A stretch of DNA of 64,000 nt from Nodosilinea sp. PGN35 (GCF_029109325.1 NZ_JAQKQJ010000012.1:124001-188000), one strand, 5' to 3'. Numbered from the stretch's first letter, positions 28,001-36,595 are shown. Translations and numbers: made by a program. Notes: generated by a model from the sequence alone, not told the origin.

Positions 28001-28769
28001 TCTAGACGGTAACGTCCGGCTTTGGCAAGGGCCGGATCAAAGCCTAAAGGTGATTCCCAATGCCCATCCCACTGGAGCGTTAGGAGTCGCGATCAGCTCC
28101 CAGGGGTTAATTGCGTCGGGTGGTTACGACAACTCAATTAAGCTTTGGGATAGTAATGGTGATCCCGTGAGCGAGTTTTCAGACCTACAGGGTTCCGTTA
28201 ACAAACTTAGCTTTAACCCAAACGGCAACTTACTAGCGGCAACTCATACAAACAATACGACCACAGTTTGGGATATGCAATCTAAAACACAGCTATCCTT
28301 GCTAAAAGAGCATACGGCTCCTGTGTGGGGAGTCGCTTTTAGCCCAAATAATGATTTAATTGCGACCGCTAGTGACGATAGCACCATCAAATTGTGGACT
28401 ACCCAAGGACAATACCTTCGCACTTTGACGGAGCACACAGATGCTGTCAACAGCGTGCAATTTAGCTCCGACGGACAATATATTTACAGCGCCAGTAACG
28501 ATCAAAGAATTAATATATGGGCTCTAGATGGCAGCCTTATCATGACTATAAACGGCCATGCAGGGGGAGTTTACGGGCTGAGCCTTAAAAACTCCACCTT
28601 AGTCTCTGGCGGTAGCGACGGAAAAGTTATTTTGTGGAATCAAAGCGAAGATTTTCACACAATAAACGGGCTTTTAGAGAAAGCTTGTGAATGGGCAATT
28701 GATTACCTCGAAGTCTCAGAACCTGACCAGCGTGATCGTTGCGGTGACATCTATAGCAATCCAAGGTGA
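25041..28769 (+). CDS. STAND NTPase with membrane segment and 14 WD40 repeats
   Basis: 1242 residues. Residues 24-40 carry GGDFQVGGEGNRVDFSQ, shared with the upstream small protein. From about 71 (SPYIGLRKFEVRDRDLFFGRD) an nSTAND1-type NTPase follows, with P-loop GASGSGKSS (109-117), Walker B-like WLIFIDQFEELF near 190, and the winged-helix/sensor region to about 510. A single hydrophobic helix lies at about 534-555. From about 628 onward I count 14 WD40 repeats, enough for two seven-bladed propellers. The C-terminus CEWAIDYLEVSEPDQRDRC is typical of this family. Such proteins act as NTP-dependent switches with the propellers as sensor. The 3' third is clearly less GC-rich than the 5' part. 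Confidence 0.9.
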   Translation: MNPPEAEPGRDAASASQAQDVAIGGDFQVGGEGNRVDFSQTTIDQSHAQITHITQVAFDAVKARPLNPRSPYIGLRKFEVRDRDLFFGRDRMIAHLQERLQDHFLLVLGASGSGKSSLIRAGLISQLAQQRGGEFRELICTPDRNPFESFRASLTSAGYRQSETEFLLAGQPDSLLKAAQTVKPSGDEWLIFIDQFEELFTLCPDGALRQRFIDSLVTLVAAELPAVSLVVAMRADFLDRLSAYPSLSGILQRSELITDLGDDELRLAIEQPAARHGVVFEPGLVAEIIQGLKGRNETGEAERISLPLLQYTLKLLWESSGELGDRILRTGTYRQIGGVRGALQRRVDEIYNGLSAPEQQAAKHIFLQLVDTTTADVGTTAVGKAVSRRAILTEFRDPAEQKVLEQLINASLLVSDRPSPDSSAVVELAHETLIDSWDTLKRWIEESKPLIRLRNQLKDDASRWHELHQQNSPQAEAELWQGSKLQWLMAQKTELCDRFGNFCSEETAFINASETLADQAHRREVQRLRRTIVGVGIALAAVSGLAFLALDQWLRAEQGQIKALTQTTNAEFTVNRDRLEPLLHALEAGTRLQRIPAFLRQPELQADVMTALAQGVYWVREQNRLEDHTDSVEAVAFSPDGETIATAGYDKTVKLWDKHGQLKSVELRHEGAVLDVAFSPDGQTLASADDKGVVQRWAADGTPIAPPIQAHNDYVHSVRFNPIMDFFASGSEDGTVKFWNSQGREIRTIEAHNSSVRDIDFSPNGLTLATAGADGTIKLWDTLGNPKRPPLQGHEGEVTSVSFSPAASPQWLVSGDNEGNARLWKATGEPVRRLLSSDSTAIYKIEFDSKGQYIAAARSSGTIDVWNVSGSLIAQLDIHEQAAMDVSFSPDGLSLVSASLDGTAKLWRILQPYSTVLTVDTDIDNPVIDVSLHPDGQRVAAAMHSGAVRLWTLSGPNEPTLTVLPNPGSFATSVVFSPSGDRIISADLDGNVRLWQGPDQSLKVIPNAHPTGALGVAISSQGLIASGGYDNSIKLWDSNGDPVSEFSDLQGSVNKLSFNPNGNLLAATHTNNTTTVWDMQSKTQLSLLKEHTAPVWGVAFSPNNDLIATASDDSTIKLWTTQGQYLRTLTEHTDAVNSVQFSSDGQYIYSASNDQRINIWALDGSLIMTINGHAGGVYGLSLKNSTLVSGGSDGKVILWNQSEDFHTINGLLEKACEWAIDYLEVSEPDQRDRCGDIYSNPR

Positions 28770-28784
28770 TTTATAAAGATAGGA

Positions 28785-28816
28785 CGGGCATCTTGCCCGC
28801 GCAGGCGGGACTGCCC
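28785..28816. repeat. Compact palindromic repeat between the STAND and papain-like genes
   Basis: CGGGCA (28785-28790) pairs with TGCCCG (28794-28799) over a 3-nt loop. It is followed at once by GCAGGCGGGACTGCCC, which can form a second GC-rich hairpin. It resembles the small intergenic palindromes common in cyanobacteria. Confidence 0.45.
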
Positions 28817-28880
28817 TACAAATTCCCATGCTTCACGTCAGATCGCTATAGCTGCCAATTCAAGTTATGGAGAAACCAAA

Positions 28881-31544
28881 ATGGACAACCTTGATTCAAC
28901 TTTTTGGCAAAACAAAGGCTTTGGCTGGATTCCAGACTTGCCAGACATCTCCGATCCCAGTCTTACCACAGCGCTAAACCATGAAATACGCATCCTTACT
29001 CAGGAAAGTACTGGTTATACAGAAGAAGTTGCTGATGATGTCATCAATTTGCTTGAGGAAGTCAGGCTAGAAAAGTTGAAGCCAGGGACAGACAAGCCAG
29101 AGACAGTCAAGCTGTTTGAACCATCAGCGCTTAAAAAAATTCGTCAAAAGCTCCTTGGCGAGACATTCTTTCCCTCGGTCAAAGTGTATAAAAGTCTCAG
29201 AAAGGGAGTGCCGTCTTCAGCTAAGCAGCTCTCTCAACTCAAACAGGCATTCTATTTAATTTATTTGATATCAAAACCGGATTTACAGAAAAAGCTCAAC
29301 GGGGGAAATGTTTTTCTTGCTCAAAATGAGATGACAGATCCAGATAAAAACATAGCGTTTATACAGTGGTTGCAGAAGGCGGAATTCGACTCCGAACTTG
29401 AAGGAATTGTTATCGCTTTTCAGCAGGAAACAGGATTGCACGCCGACGGTATTGTTGGCCTAAAGACCTATACGAAGTTGAGATATCTTCTTTCTAAAAA
29501 GCAGGAGCCCGAAGTAGAAGTTGATCTACTGTGCCCGTCTACATTGATTCCAAGTGAAATTTTAGAAGAGGCCTTTAATCATTTAACTGACCTATGGATT
29601 TACGGAAAATTTAAATCTGCTATGCATGAAGCAGTTCAAGCCTATCAGCAATCATGCACGCCCATTCAGTTGAGTAGTATCCAGACTAACGCAATGGATG
29701 CTATTCAGCTAGAATTACAAACCTTTGCCCAAAGGGAACTGATTAAAGCAAGACACGAGAGTATTAAAAAATTTAGGCAAGGCGTGCCTAGCCAGTTTTT
29801 GGGATTATTAAAATCAGTCAAAGACGGACTTGTTCAGATAAGTAAATCCTTTGATGCCTTGTATTCATTTGCTGACTCGAGTAAGCCTAGTAAAGAAAGG
29901 ATAGATATTGAGGTCAATACGAACATTTCTCTTTCAGCTTTAATCGAAGAGAAAATACAAAAAATATTGGCTGACAACGGAAAAATATTCAAAGAAAGCT
30001 TCATTGCGGAATCTCATCACACTTTTATTGAGCAATTTGAGAAATGGTTCTCTATTATTGAGCCGTTGGTTTCTGCCTTCTTGCAGCTGCTATCTCCCCT
30101 GGCTAACTTTGACAATCTTAAACAAGCCGTTGAAACCGGATTTGCTCGCTTAGACAGTTGTTTTCAGCTTAGCCAAATTGAGAATCGATCTAAGTTGACC
30201 ACCTATAAAACTCTTCTGTCAAGCTATTCTCCCGCCCATGTGGCCGATCAAATTGAACAACTTGGTGAGCTAAGAGAGAGCGTTACTGAGTTGTTATGGG
30301 AGGCTCTGTTGAAAATTGATCGAAGGCGCAATGAGGCCCATGAGAAACGCAGTACGGATGAAATATCTTTTTCCTTTTTTGGTTTCCTTGAGAATATTTT
30401 AGACTGCCGGTATGGTATCTCTCTTGAACACAAAAAACCTGGTTTTACCTATCCACCTGACAAGAAAGCCAATCTAGAGTCTCTGCTAACAGCGAAAAGA
30501 GAGCTATTTGAAATTGACAATGATTTTCTTGAAAAAGAGAGAAAGACTACAACCTTATCTTTTCAATCTACTATTCAAAGCTCTCAAGGTGAAGTCGCTA
30601 AAGCTCTTTTCTTAGAACCAGTAAGCTTGCAGTTGCCAATTAATGGAAGGTTGCTAGAGAGAATACCCAAAAATAAAGCAGGTCGAGGCACCTCATACTT
30701 CTTCTTGCCTGGCAATGTTGACCTGAGTTATTGGTTCCCTCCTATTAAAGACCAGGGTGGTCTAAATGCTTGCACTGCATTTGCAGGTATCGCTCTGTTA
30801 GAATACTTTGCCCAAAGACGCTACGGCAGGTACATCAACCTTTCACCTCGTTTTTTATATAAAGTAGCTCGCAATTTAATGAATCGGGGCGATGACTTAG
30901 GCGCATCAGTCCGTCAAACGATGAAAGCCCTCGTACTCTTCGGTGTTCCTCCAGAGGAGGCTTGGCCTTGGCAAGCCGACGATTATAACGAAGAACCCTC
31001 TGCTTTTTGCTATGCTTACGCGCAAAGCTTTCAGTCGCTAAAGTACTTTCGCCTAGATGCCGCCAATCTAGCTCCCTACGATGGACAGATGGATTATCGA
31101 GAACTGCTGCTATTTCAGATCAAAGCTGTTCTAGCCGCAGGCCTTCCCTGTATGTTTGGTTTCACCATTTATAGCTCCTTTTACAAAGAGAAAAACATTC
31201 GGCGGGGCTATGTGGCTTACCCTAGCGCTCGGGATCAAGTCGTCGGTGGCCATGCTGCCGTAGCCGTTGGCTATAACGATTACAAGGTTATTGAGCGTAT
31301 CGATGGAAAACCTGCCAGTAAAGGGGCTATTTTAATCCGCAATTCTTGGGGAACAGTATGGGGAGATAGTGGCTATGGCTGGTTGCCCTACGATTATGTT
31401 TTGGGTGGGTTGACGGCGGACTGGTGGTCACTGCTGAAATCGGAGTGGTTTGATGGAGGTGCTTTTGGGCTTGGGGCAGTGGATCCTGGTGGGAAGGGGA
31501 TTCCTAAACCTACGACCCCACCCCCACCCCCGCCAACTAGCTAA
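28881..31544 (+). CDS. Papain-like (C1A) cysteine protease with long helical N-terminal region
   Basis: 887 residues. It opens with GWIPDLPDISDPS, a leader often seen in bacterial C1A proteases. Residues about 160-205 (VIAFQQETGLHADGIVGLKTYTKL) match a peptidoglycan-binding-type helical repeat. A long helical region (about 215-590) follows. The protease domain has Cys631 in KDQGGLNACTAFAGI, His791 in VVGGHAAVAVGYND and Asn821 in LIRNSWGTVWGDSGYGW, so the triad is complete, although the usual CGSCW around the Cys is changed. A proline tail ends the protein. There is no signal peptide. The gene is markedly AT-rich compared with its neighbours, which suggests recent acquisition. It lies 111 bp after the STAND gene on the same strand and is a candidate effector. 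Confidence 0.85.
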   Translation: MDNLDSTFWQNKGFGWIPDLPDISDPSLTTALNHEIRILTQESTGYTEEVADDVINLLEEVRLEKLKPGTDKPETVKLFEPSALKKIRQKLLGETFFPSVKVYKSLRKGVPSSAKQLSQLKQAFYLIYLISKPDLQKKLNGGNVFLAQNEMTDPDKNIAFIQWLQKAEFDSELEGIVIAFQQETGLHADGIVGLKTYTKLRYLLSKKQEPEVEVDLLCPSTLIPSEILEEAFNHLTDLWIYGKFKSAMHEAVQAYQQSCTPIQLSSIQTNAMDAIQLELQTFAQRELIKARHESIKKFRQGVPSQFLGLLKSVKDGLVQISKSFDALYSFADSSKPSKERIDIEVNTNISLSALIEEKIQKILADNGKIFKESFIAESHHTFIEQFEKWFSIIEPLVSAFLQLLSPLANFDNLKQAVETGFARLDSCFQLSQIENRSKLTTYKTLLSSYSPAHVADQIEQLGELRESVTELLWEALLKIDRRRNEAHEKRSTDEISFSFFGFLENILDCRYGISLEHKKPGFTYPPDKKANLESLLTAKRELFEIDNDFLEKERKTTTLSFQSTIQSSQGEVAKALFLEPVSLQLPINGRLLERIPKNKAGRGTSYFFLPGNVDLSYWFPPIKDQGGLNACTAFAGIALLEYFAQRRYGRYINLSPRFLYKVARNLMNRGDDLGASVRQTMKALVLFGVPPEEAWPWQADDYNEEPSAFCYAYAQSFQSLKYFRLDAANLAPYDGQMDYRELLLFQIKAVLAAGLPCMFGFTIYSSFYKEKNIRRGYVAYPSARDQVVGGHAAVAVGYNDYKVIERIDGKPASKGAILIRNSWGTVWGDSGYGWLPYDYVLGGLTADWWSLLKSEWFDGGAFGLGAVDPGGKGIPKPTTPPPPPPTS

Positions 31545-32206
31545 CGCTTTTTTAGAGCTAGGGTGAGGCCATCTGCTATGGGTACAAGGCTAGCAACAAC
31601 TCGATCGTCACTGTGAATGGTGTGGTTGAGGGTACGTAGGGTAGTAGTGCGGCTGTCTTGCACTGCTGGGTCAGCCACCTGGCCCGACCACAGAACATTG
31701 TCGATCGCAATCAAGCCCCCCGGTCTAACTAGTTGCAGCGCCTGCTCGTAGTAGGTGGGGTAGCTGCTTTTGTCGGCGTCGATAAAGGCAAAGTCGAAGC
31801 TGTTGGTTTCGCCAGCTTCAATTAGCTGACTCAAGGTATCGATGGCGGGGGCAATGCGTAGGTCAATTTTGTGGGCGACCCCAGCTTTTTCCCAGTAGCG
31901 GCGGGCGATCGCCGTGTACTCCTCACTCACATCGCAGGCCACCAGTTTGCCCTCGGGGGGCATTGCCAGCGCTACCCGCAGCGCGCTGTAGCCAGTAAAC
32001 ACGCCCACCTCTAGGGCCTTAGTGACTCCTAACAGCTGCACCAGCAGCGCCATAAACTGCCCCTGCTCAGGGGCAATCTGCATTTGGGCCATGGGGTGCT
32101 GGGCGGTTTCGTGGCGCAGAGCCGTCAGCACCTCGGGCTCATGCACCGAGTGATCGATCAGGTATTGGTACAGGCGATCGTCGAGGGGCAGGGTTTGATT
32201 GCTCAT
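31541..32206 (-). CDS. SAM-dependent O-methyltransferase (caffeoyl-CoA OMT family)
   Basis: 221 residues of the class I methyltransferase fold. SAM-binding motif I is ALEVGVFTGYSALRVA, followed by an acidic ligand in KLVACDVSEEY. The metal/catalytic Asp region FAFIDADKSSYPTYYEQAL and GLIAIDNVLWSGQV are hallmarks of methyltransf_3 (catechol/caffeoyl-CoA-type) enzymes. The length is standard. It converges on the papain-like gene with a 4-bp overlap. The substrate is unknown. GC content returns to the genomic level here, which marks the right border of the AT-rich island. Confidence 0.92.
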   Translation of the reverse strand: MSNQTLPLDDRLYQYLIDHSVHEPEVLTALRHETAQHPMAQMQIAPEQGQFMALLVQLLGVTKALEVGVFTGYSALRVALAMPPEGKLVACDVSEEYTAIARRYWEKAGVAHKIDLRIAPAIDTLSQLIEAGETNSFDFAFIDADKSSYPTYYEQALQLVRPGGLIAIDNVLWSGQVADPAVQDSRTTTLRTLNHTIHSDDRVVASLVPIADGLTLALKKR

Positions 32207-32371
32207 GGCAGCTAGGTAAGAGCACAGGAGTACAGCATAGCCCAGGGAAATTGAGAAGAAAGTCGGGGGTTTTGCTGACCTACGGCCCGATCTGGCTTAC
32301 CATAGCACCGCACAGCTCTGGCTCTCGACCTCAGTTTAAGCAGGGTCGTAGGCCCACGGGAGGGTACTGCG

Positions 32372-32563
32372 ATGGACGCGGATGCGGTCGTGCAAATTTC
32401 GGCCATGACCGGCTGGATTATTGGCGTCAGCCACAACAAAGACCGGGGCTACCAGTGCTGGATCGTCAACCCTGATCTAGATGTGCTCAGCGACGGTACC
32501 TTTTACACCACCAGCAGCGCGGCGATGTCGGCAGGAAGGGCCTTTGTGGAGCGCTACAGCTAA
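32372..32563 (+). CDS. Conserved cyanobacterial small protein
   Basis: 63 residues (MDADAVVQISAMTGWIIGVS...GYQCWIVNPDLDVLSDGTFYTT...). The alternating strands and the ending AAMSAGRAFVERYS give a compact alpha/beta look. I recall similar short proteins in cyanobacteria but no function. It stands alone upstream of, and divergent from, the OMT gene. The start is ATG, with GAGGG about 13 bases upstream. Confidence 0.6.
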   Translation: MDADAVVQISAMTGWIIGVSHNKDRGYQCWIVNPDLDVLSDGTFYTTSSAAMSAGRAFVERYS

Positions 32564-32706
32564 CCGCCTAACCCTATAGAACTTTAGGGCAGACGCCGAG
32601 TTTTGAGACAGTGCTGCCCCTATCAATCTAGCGAGACTTCGCCAGCGGCTCTGCTAGAGAACGACGAGTCTCGCAGTCAGTGCCTCTCAACTCTGCCCAG
32701 TCGCCC

Positions 32707-33297
32707 TCAGGCTACGCCATAGCGGGCGCACAGTACTTGTCTCATCTGCCTCATATTGCCGGGTAGATCGGTTTTAATAGCCTGCTCAATTAAAAACGAC
32801 GGCACCGGAATCGTGGGTGCCGCCTGGACTGAGTAGGTCAACAGCGTGCCCTGGTTAAAGTCTTGCAGGTGCAGATCTGCCGCAAAGTGAGAGAAGGTGC
32901 CCCGCTCTAGGCGAAATTGAATGGCTTCGCAGGCTGTTTCAACCACCTTGAGGTAGATTTCTACCTGGGCGCTCAGCACCATAAACCCCTTGCGCCCTAC
33001 CTGGTAGAGGCGGCGGTAGCGCTGGCTGGCGGTTTTTACGGTCTCTAGTACTTCGCTATGCACAATGTTGGGAAAAAACTGAGTCCAGCAGCTGTAGTTG
33101 GTCACCTGGGGCCAGATTTGAGGTCGCGCTAGGGGCACGTACATGTGGGCCGTAACAGCGCCGCTAGCGTTGCCAGTCTCAGACTTGAGTAAAACATCTC
33201 CCCGGAGCAGGGCTACCTGGTCGCCGGGAGAAAACTGGGCAAGAAATTCGGTTTTCGGCCTGGTTTTGGCAATACCCTGAGCTTCGCTTACAACCAT
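32707..33297 (-). CDS. SRPBCC/START-fold protein (polyketide cyclase-like)
   Basis: 196 residues. Residues about 45-190 follow the SRPBCC ligand-pocket pattern: a first strand (GAVTAHMYVPLARPQIWPQVTNYSCWTQFFPNIVHSEVLE), then long beta strands, then a C-terminal helix (FLIEQAIKTDLPGNMRQMRQVL). Such proteins bind hydrophobic ligands. In cyanobacteria they are often annotated as cyclase/dehydrase without known substrate. It is monocistronic. Confidence 0.8.
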   Translation of the reverse strand: MVVSEAQGIAKTRPKTEFLAQFSPGDQVALLRGDVLLKSETGNASGAVTAHMYVPLARPQIWPQVTNYSCWTQFFPNIVHSEVLETVKTASQRYRRLYQVGRKGFMVLSAQVEIYLKVVETACEAIQFRLERGTFSHFAADLHLQDFNQGTLLTYSVQAAPTIPVPSFLIEQAIKTDLPGNMRQMRQVLCARYGVA

Positions 33298-33606
33298 CGT
33301 TCATTTCTCCTAACGACGCGACCTGCTTTGAGATCAGAGGCAGTAGTCGCCAATGTACTGAAGTGAGTAGTCAAAGATTGGTTCCCTCAAACCGTCGTCA
33401 ACTCAGTACCATCTGCTGCTGTGGCTAGCTGAGTTGGAGCTAGAGCACTTGGCCTATGCTACTGCTGTGCGTCTGGTTTTCCCATTAAATGTCAGAGTGC
33501 CCTGGGGTGGAGGGCCGGCTGTAGTATCATTACGGTGCTTTCACCAATGCCGCTCAGTATTCCCCCTTAGCCCAGTGAAAGCTTTACAAACGGAGACATT
33601 ACTGCC
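33298..33606. other. 309-bp divergent intergenic region
   Basis: This lies between the SRPBCC gene (minus) and a small membrane protein gene (plus). A GGAGAC ribosome binding site occurs about 10 bases before the ATG at 33607. I see nothing else. The ORF at 33434-33640 is not protein-like. Confidence 0.35.
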
Positions 33607-33795
33607 ATGGGTCGTCGTCGCTATCCGTTACAACCTTTGACTAAGCTCTTTTTAACGGCCCTGGGCCTAACCGCCATCCTGTGGGTTCTACGGGGCCTGT
33701 CGCTGCTGGCCTTTCTGCCGGGTCTGGCGATCTGGCTAATGATTTTGGTGTGTTTTGGGTTGGGCATTGCCAGCAGTTTGCAGCGCATTCGCTAG
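33607..33795 (+). CDS. Small membrane protein, two TM helices
   Basis: 62 residues: a basic N-terminus (MGRRRYPLQPLTK), then hydrophobic helices at about 13-28 and 32-54, ending SSLQRIR. A good ribosome binding site (GGAGAC) supports the start. Similar short proteins occur in other cyanobacteria as far as I recall, without function. Confidence 0.6.
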   Translation: MGRRRYPLQPLTKLFLTALGLTAILWVLRGLSLLAFLPGLAIWLMILVCFGLGIASSLQRIR

Positions 33796-33952
33796 GGGCT
33801 GTCATCAGTTAGCTGCTGAATCCGCAAAAGTCAAGGGTTGTAACTCCTAGCCTGTCTGTTGGGTCGGGCGTGGCAAGGCTTGATATGCAGGGCTTTTGGC
33901 CACAATTGATTGATGACACGCCCTAGGAGCCGGGGCTAGCGAGGCGGTGAAT

Positions 33953-34882
33953 CTATTCTCGACGCTTAATTTTGAACGAGTCAAAGGAGGGCGGCGGTGG
34001 CGTGGGAACAGGGCGTCCCCAGGGATGCTGCACCGTGCTCCGGTGGCGGCGGGTGCTGAGATTGACCTGGGCTCCCACTGGCACCAGCAGAATGAGCCCG
34101 TACAGGGTGACTAGATTGATCCCGAGAACCAGCAAAAGGTCGTAGGCTATGCCCTGGCGGGCCAGCCAGCTTAGGCCCCAGTGCCGCAGCCCCAAAATTA
34201 ACAGCCCTAAGGCCACCGCTACCCTCACCCCAGGCCAAAGCGCCAGACTCGGTGACCAGCGGGGCGGAACCAGCCGGTACACCAGCGCCAGGCCCACGGC
34301 TACAACACCAATGGCTAGGGCCCAGCGCCCCAGCCGCAGCACCGTGCTCCAGCGACCGGGGGCGATCGCCCCCTCTGTACCGCTGCCAAGCAGGCTAAAT
34401 ACCAGTCCGGCCAACCCCAACCCCAGCAGCGTCATCCCCCAGGGGATTAGGCGGCAGCGCCAGGTGTCTGCCGCAGGGCCGCCGACCGCGCCCTGGCCAA
34501 AGGTCGCCGCCAGCAGCTGGTGCAGCTGGCGGCTGCCCGCCACCAGGCAGAACCAGGCTCCCAGGCCAAGGAATCCCGCTCCCCAGCGGCCCAGGGTACC
34601 GGCCTGGGGGGTAGGATCGACCACCCCCAGCAGGGCCGGGAACCCCTGGGCCAACGCCAGGGCGCTGGGGGGAATGATGGCGGTTTGTGCCCCCTGAAGC
34701 AACACAAAACTCGCGCCCAGGAGGCCCAGAAGCCAGAGGAAGGCGATCGCCGCAGTGACCTCTGCCCAGCGCGATCGCACCGCCTGGGATGCCACATCGC
34801 GCCAGAGTCGCCCGCTGCCGTAGAAGGCCAGGCTCTGCCCCCACCGGGAGGGGCTCAAGTAGTGCAACAATCGCTTTGCCAT
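33953..34882 (-). CDS. Probable YihY/BrkB-type membrane protein
   Basis: 309 residues with about six hydrophobic helices. The N-terminal RLWRDVASQAVRSRWAEVTAAIAF and the late VYRLVPPRWSPSLALWPGVRVA fit the YihY (BrkB) pattern, where a helix is followed by a PN/PPR-type turn and a conserved Pro-Gly. Similarity is weak enough that another membrane family is possible. The C-terminus is basic and proline rich. It lies 66 bp downstream of sasA on the same strand. Confidence 0.5.
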   Translation of the reverse strand: MAKRLLHYLSPSRWGQSLAFYGSGRLWRDVASQAVRSRWAEVTAAIAFLWLLGLLGASFVLLQGAQTAIIPPSALALAQGFPALLGVVDPTPQAGTLGRWGAGFLGLGAWFCLVAGSRQLHQLLAATFGQGAVGGPAADTWRCRLIPWGMTLLGLGLAGLVFSLLGSGTEGAIAPGRWSTVLRLGRWALAIGVVAVGLALVYRLVPPRWSPSLALWPGVRVAVALGLLILGLRHWGLSWLARQGIAYDLLLVLGINLVTLYGLILLVPVGAQVNLSTRRHRSTVQHPWGRPVPTPPPPSFDSFKIKRRE

Positions 34883-34948
34883 GGCCCCTATCTTGCCATA
34901 GGCCCAGAGGTTTGGGCCGCCCCAAACCAGGGCAACGAACAGCGAGGC

Positions 34949-36124
34949 TCAGGCGCGGTAAACCGGTAGGGTAAAGCAAAACGAGCTGCCGTCTCCGGGA
35001 GCCGAATCCACCCAGATCTGACCGTAGTGGGCTCGAACGATGCGCTGGCAGAGGGCCAGTCCCAACCCGTACCCCTCCTGGGTGACATCCCGCTGTAGGC
35101 GGTAGCTCTCCTCAAAAATTTTGTCCTGGTTTTCAGTGGGGATGCCCGGGCCAGTATCAATTACAGTGACTTGAACTTTTTGAGTGGTGCGGTGCAGGGC
35201 AACGATTGAAACCTGCCCTCCCCGAGGGGTGTATTTAATCGCATTGTCCAGCAGGTTGGCCATCACCCGCTTGACCTGGCTGCCATCGGCGTAGACCGTG
35301 GGCAGATCCTGGGGAATCTCGGTGGTTAAAACCTGCTGCTTTTCCTGAATCCGGTTTTGAAAAGCCTCAACCACCTCCAAACAGAGGGACGCTAAATTCA
35401 TCTCCTGGGGCACGATGGGCAGTTCCATGGAAGCCCCTCGAGCCGCCTTGAGAATGTCGGTGATCATGCGGTTGATAGCCCGAATCTGAGTTTTGGCATG
35501 CTTGAGCAGCTGACCCGTCAGCTCTGGGCTGAGGGTAATGTTGCGGGTTTGATTGGGGGCATAGCCCAGCTCTAGGGTCTCGACCGCTATAGAGGCCGCT
35601 GTCAGGGGATTGCGCAGGTCATGGGCCATCATGGCAATGATGCGGTCTTTGAAACGCAGCTGGGCCTCCAGCTCCTCACGGGTCTGGTTGAGCCGAAAAA
35701 TTTCGTCGGAGAGCTTCATCACCTCGGCGGAGGTGGCCAGGGGGTTGTTGTGCCGAGTCACAGAATCGGCGAACTGATCGGCTTCGCCGACCTCTGCCAG
35801 ATTGAGAGTGTCGAGGTGCTCCTGCTGCCACTTGGGCCACCAGCGCTCCAGCTGGTGGATGATGTCGCTGCCCGCCAGCATCTGCTGAGGCGCGGGGGAA
35901 ATTTTAATCAGCGCCGGGCTGGCCACCAGCTTGTAGTGCTCCGCCAGGTAGGGTTGTTCACCGATGTCAACCACGTCTAGGTTGAACTCGAAGTGAGTTT
36001 CCAGGGTTTTCAGATACTGCTTGATCTGGCGCATCTGCCGGGCCAGGCTGGGTCGTTTGTCGATAAACAACAGCAGTTTGAGGGGTACCCGAACGTCATC
36101 AAAGGAAGTGGAGGAACCCTCCAT
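34949..36124 (-). CDS. sasA: Circadian output histidine kinase SasA
   Basis: 391 residues. The N-terminal 100 residues are the KaiB-like thioredoxin-fold domain (LKLLLFIDKRPSLARQMRQI, SPALIKISPAP) by which SasA binds KaiC. A coiled linker leads to the HisKA domain with phospho-acceptor His168 (AMMAHDLRNPLTAA). The HATPase_c domain follows, with N box NLLDNAIKYTP and G boxes DTGPGIP and GYGLGLAL. SasA autophosphorylates on KaiC binding and phosphorylates RpaA to drive clock output. The length and domain order are complete. The kai genes are not in the window. Confidence 0.93.
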   Translation of the reverse strand: MEGSSTSFDDVRVPLKLLLFIDKRPSLARQMRQIKQYLKTLETHFEFNLDVVDIGEQPYLAEHYKLVASPALIKISPAPQQMLAGSDIIHQLERWWPKWQQEHLDTLNLAEVGEADQFADSVTRHNNPLATSAEVMKLSDEIFRLNQTREELEAQLRFKDRIIAMMAHDLRNPLTAASIAVETLELGYAPNQTRNITLSPELTGQLLKHAKTQIRAINRMITDILKAARGASMELPIVPQEMNLASLCLEVVEAFQNRIQEKQQVLTTEIPQDLPTVYADGSQVKRVMANLLDNAIKYTPRGGQVSIVALHRTTQKVQVTVIDTGPGIPTENQDKIFEESYRLQRDVTQEGYGLGLALCQRIVRAHYGQIWVDSAPGDGSSFCFTLPVYRA

Positions 36125-36595
36125 TACTGTCTCCTAGAGTCTGAAAACCAGTTTCTATTACGATTTTACCCTGACTCTCAGGTCTCTACGACCAACCTGA
36201 GCCCTCAGGACGATTCCGGAGGGGAGAGTTTTGTCAAGCACAACCAGTTGCGAAGCTGGCCCACCGACAGATGAAGAATGGGGGCATTGGCATAAAAATA
36301 GGCTCAGTGGTCAGTTGAGTTATGCCTAGCGCGATCGCCTTACAGCCGAGCGCAAATGCTGCGGTACAACAGACCCACGGTAAACAAAAAACCACCACTG
36401 ACAAGAGTTGTTACGGTTCGCTGTTGGGGTGTGAAGTTGGTTGCCAGGGTCTACTACATTGAACCTAGGCCACAGGCCCGGAAGGGGTCGAAAGGTGCAC
36501 AGTGCGGCACGTTGGGGCATTGAGCTAAAGCCAGAAGCGAGTCTTCTTAGCGACCGATAGCCATTCAAAAAACTAAATGATAGGGGGCAATAGTA
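36125..36595. other. 471-bp divergent intergenic region
   Basis: This lies between sasA (minus) and a secreted protein gene (plus). It contains one HIP1 site near 36330. I see no supported ORF, RNA or repeat. The minus-strand ORF at 36326-36568 looks random. Confidence 0.35.
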
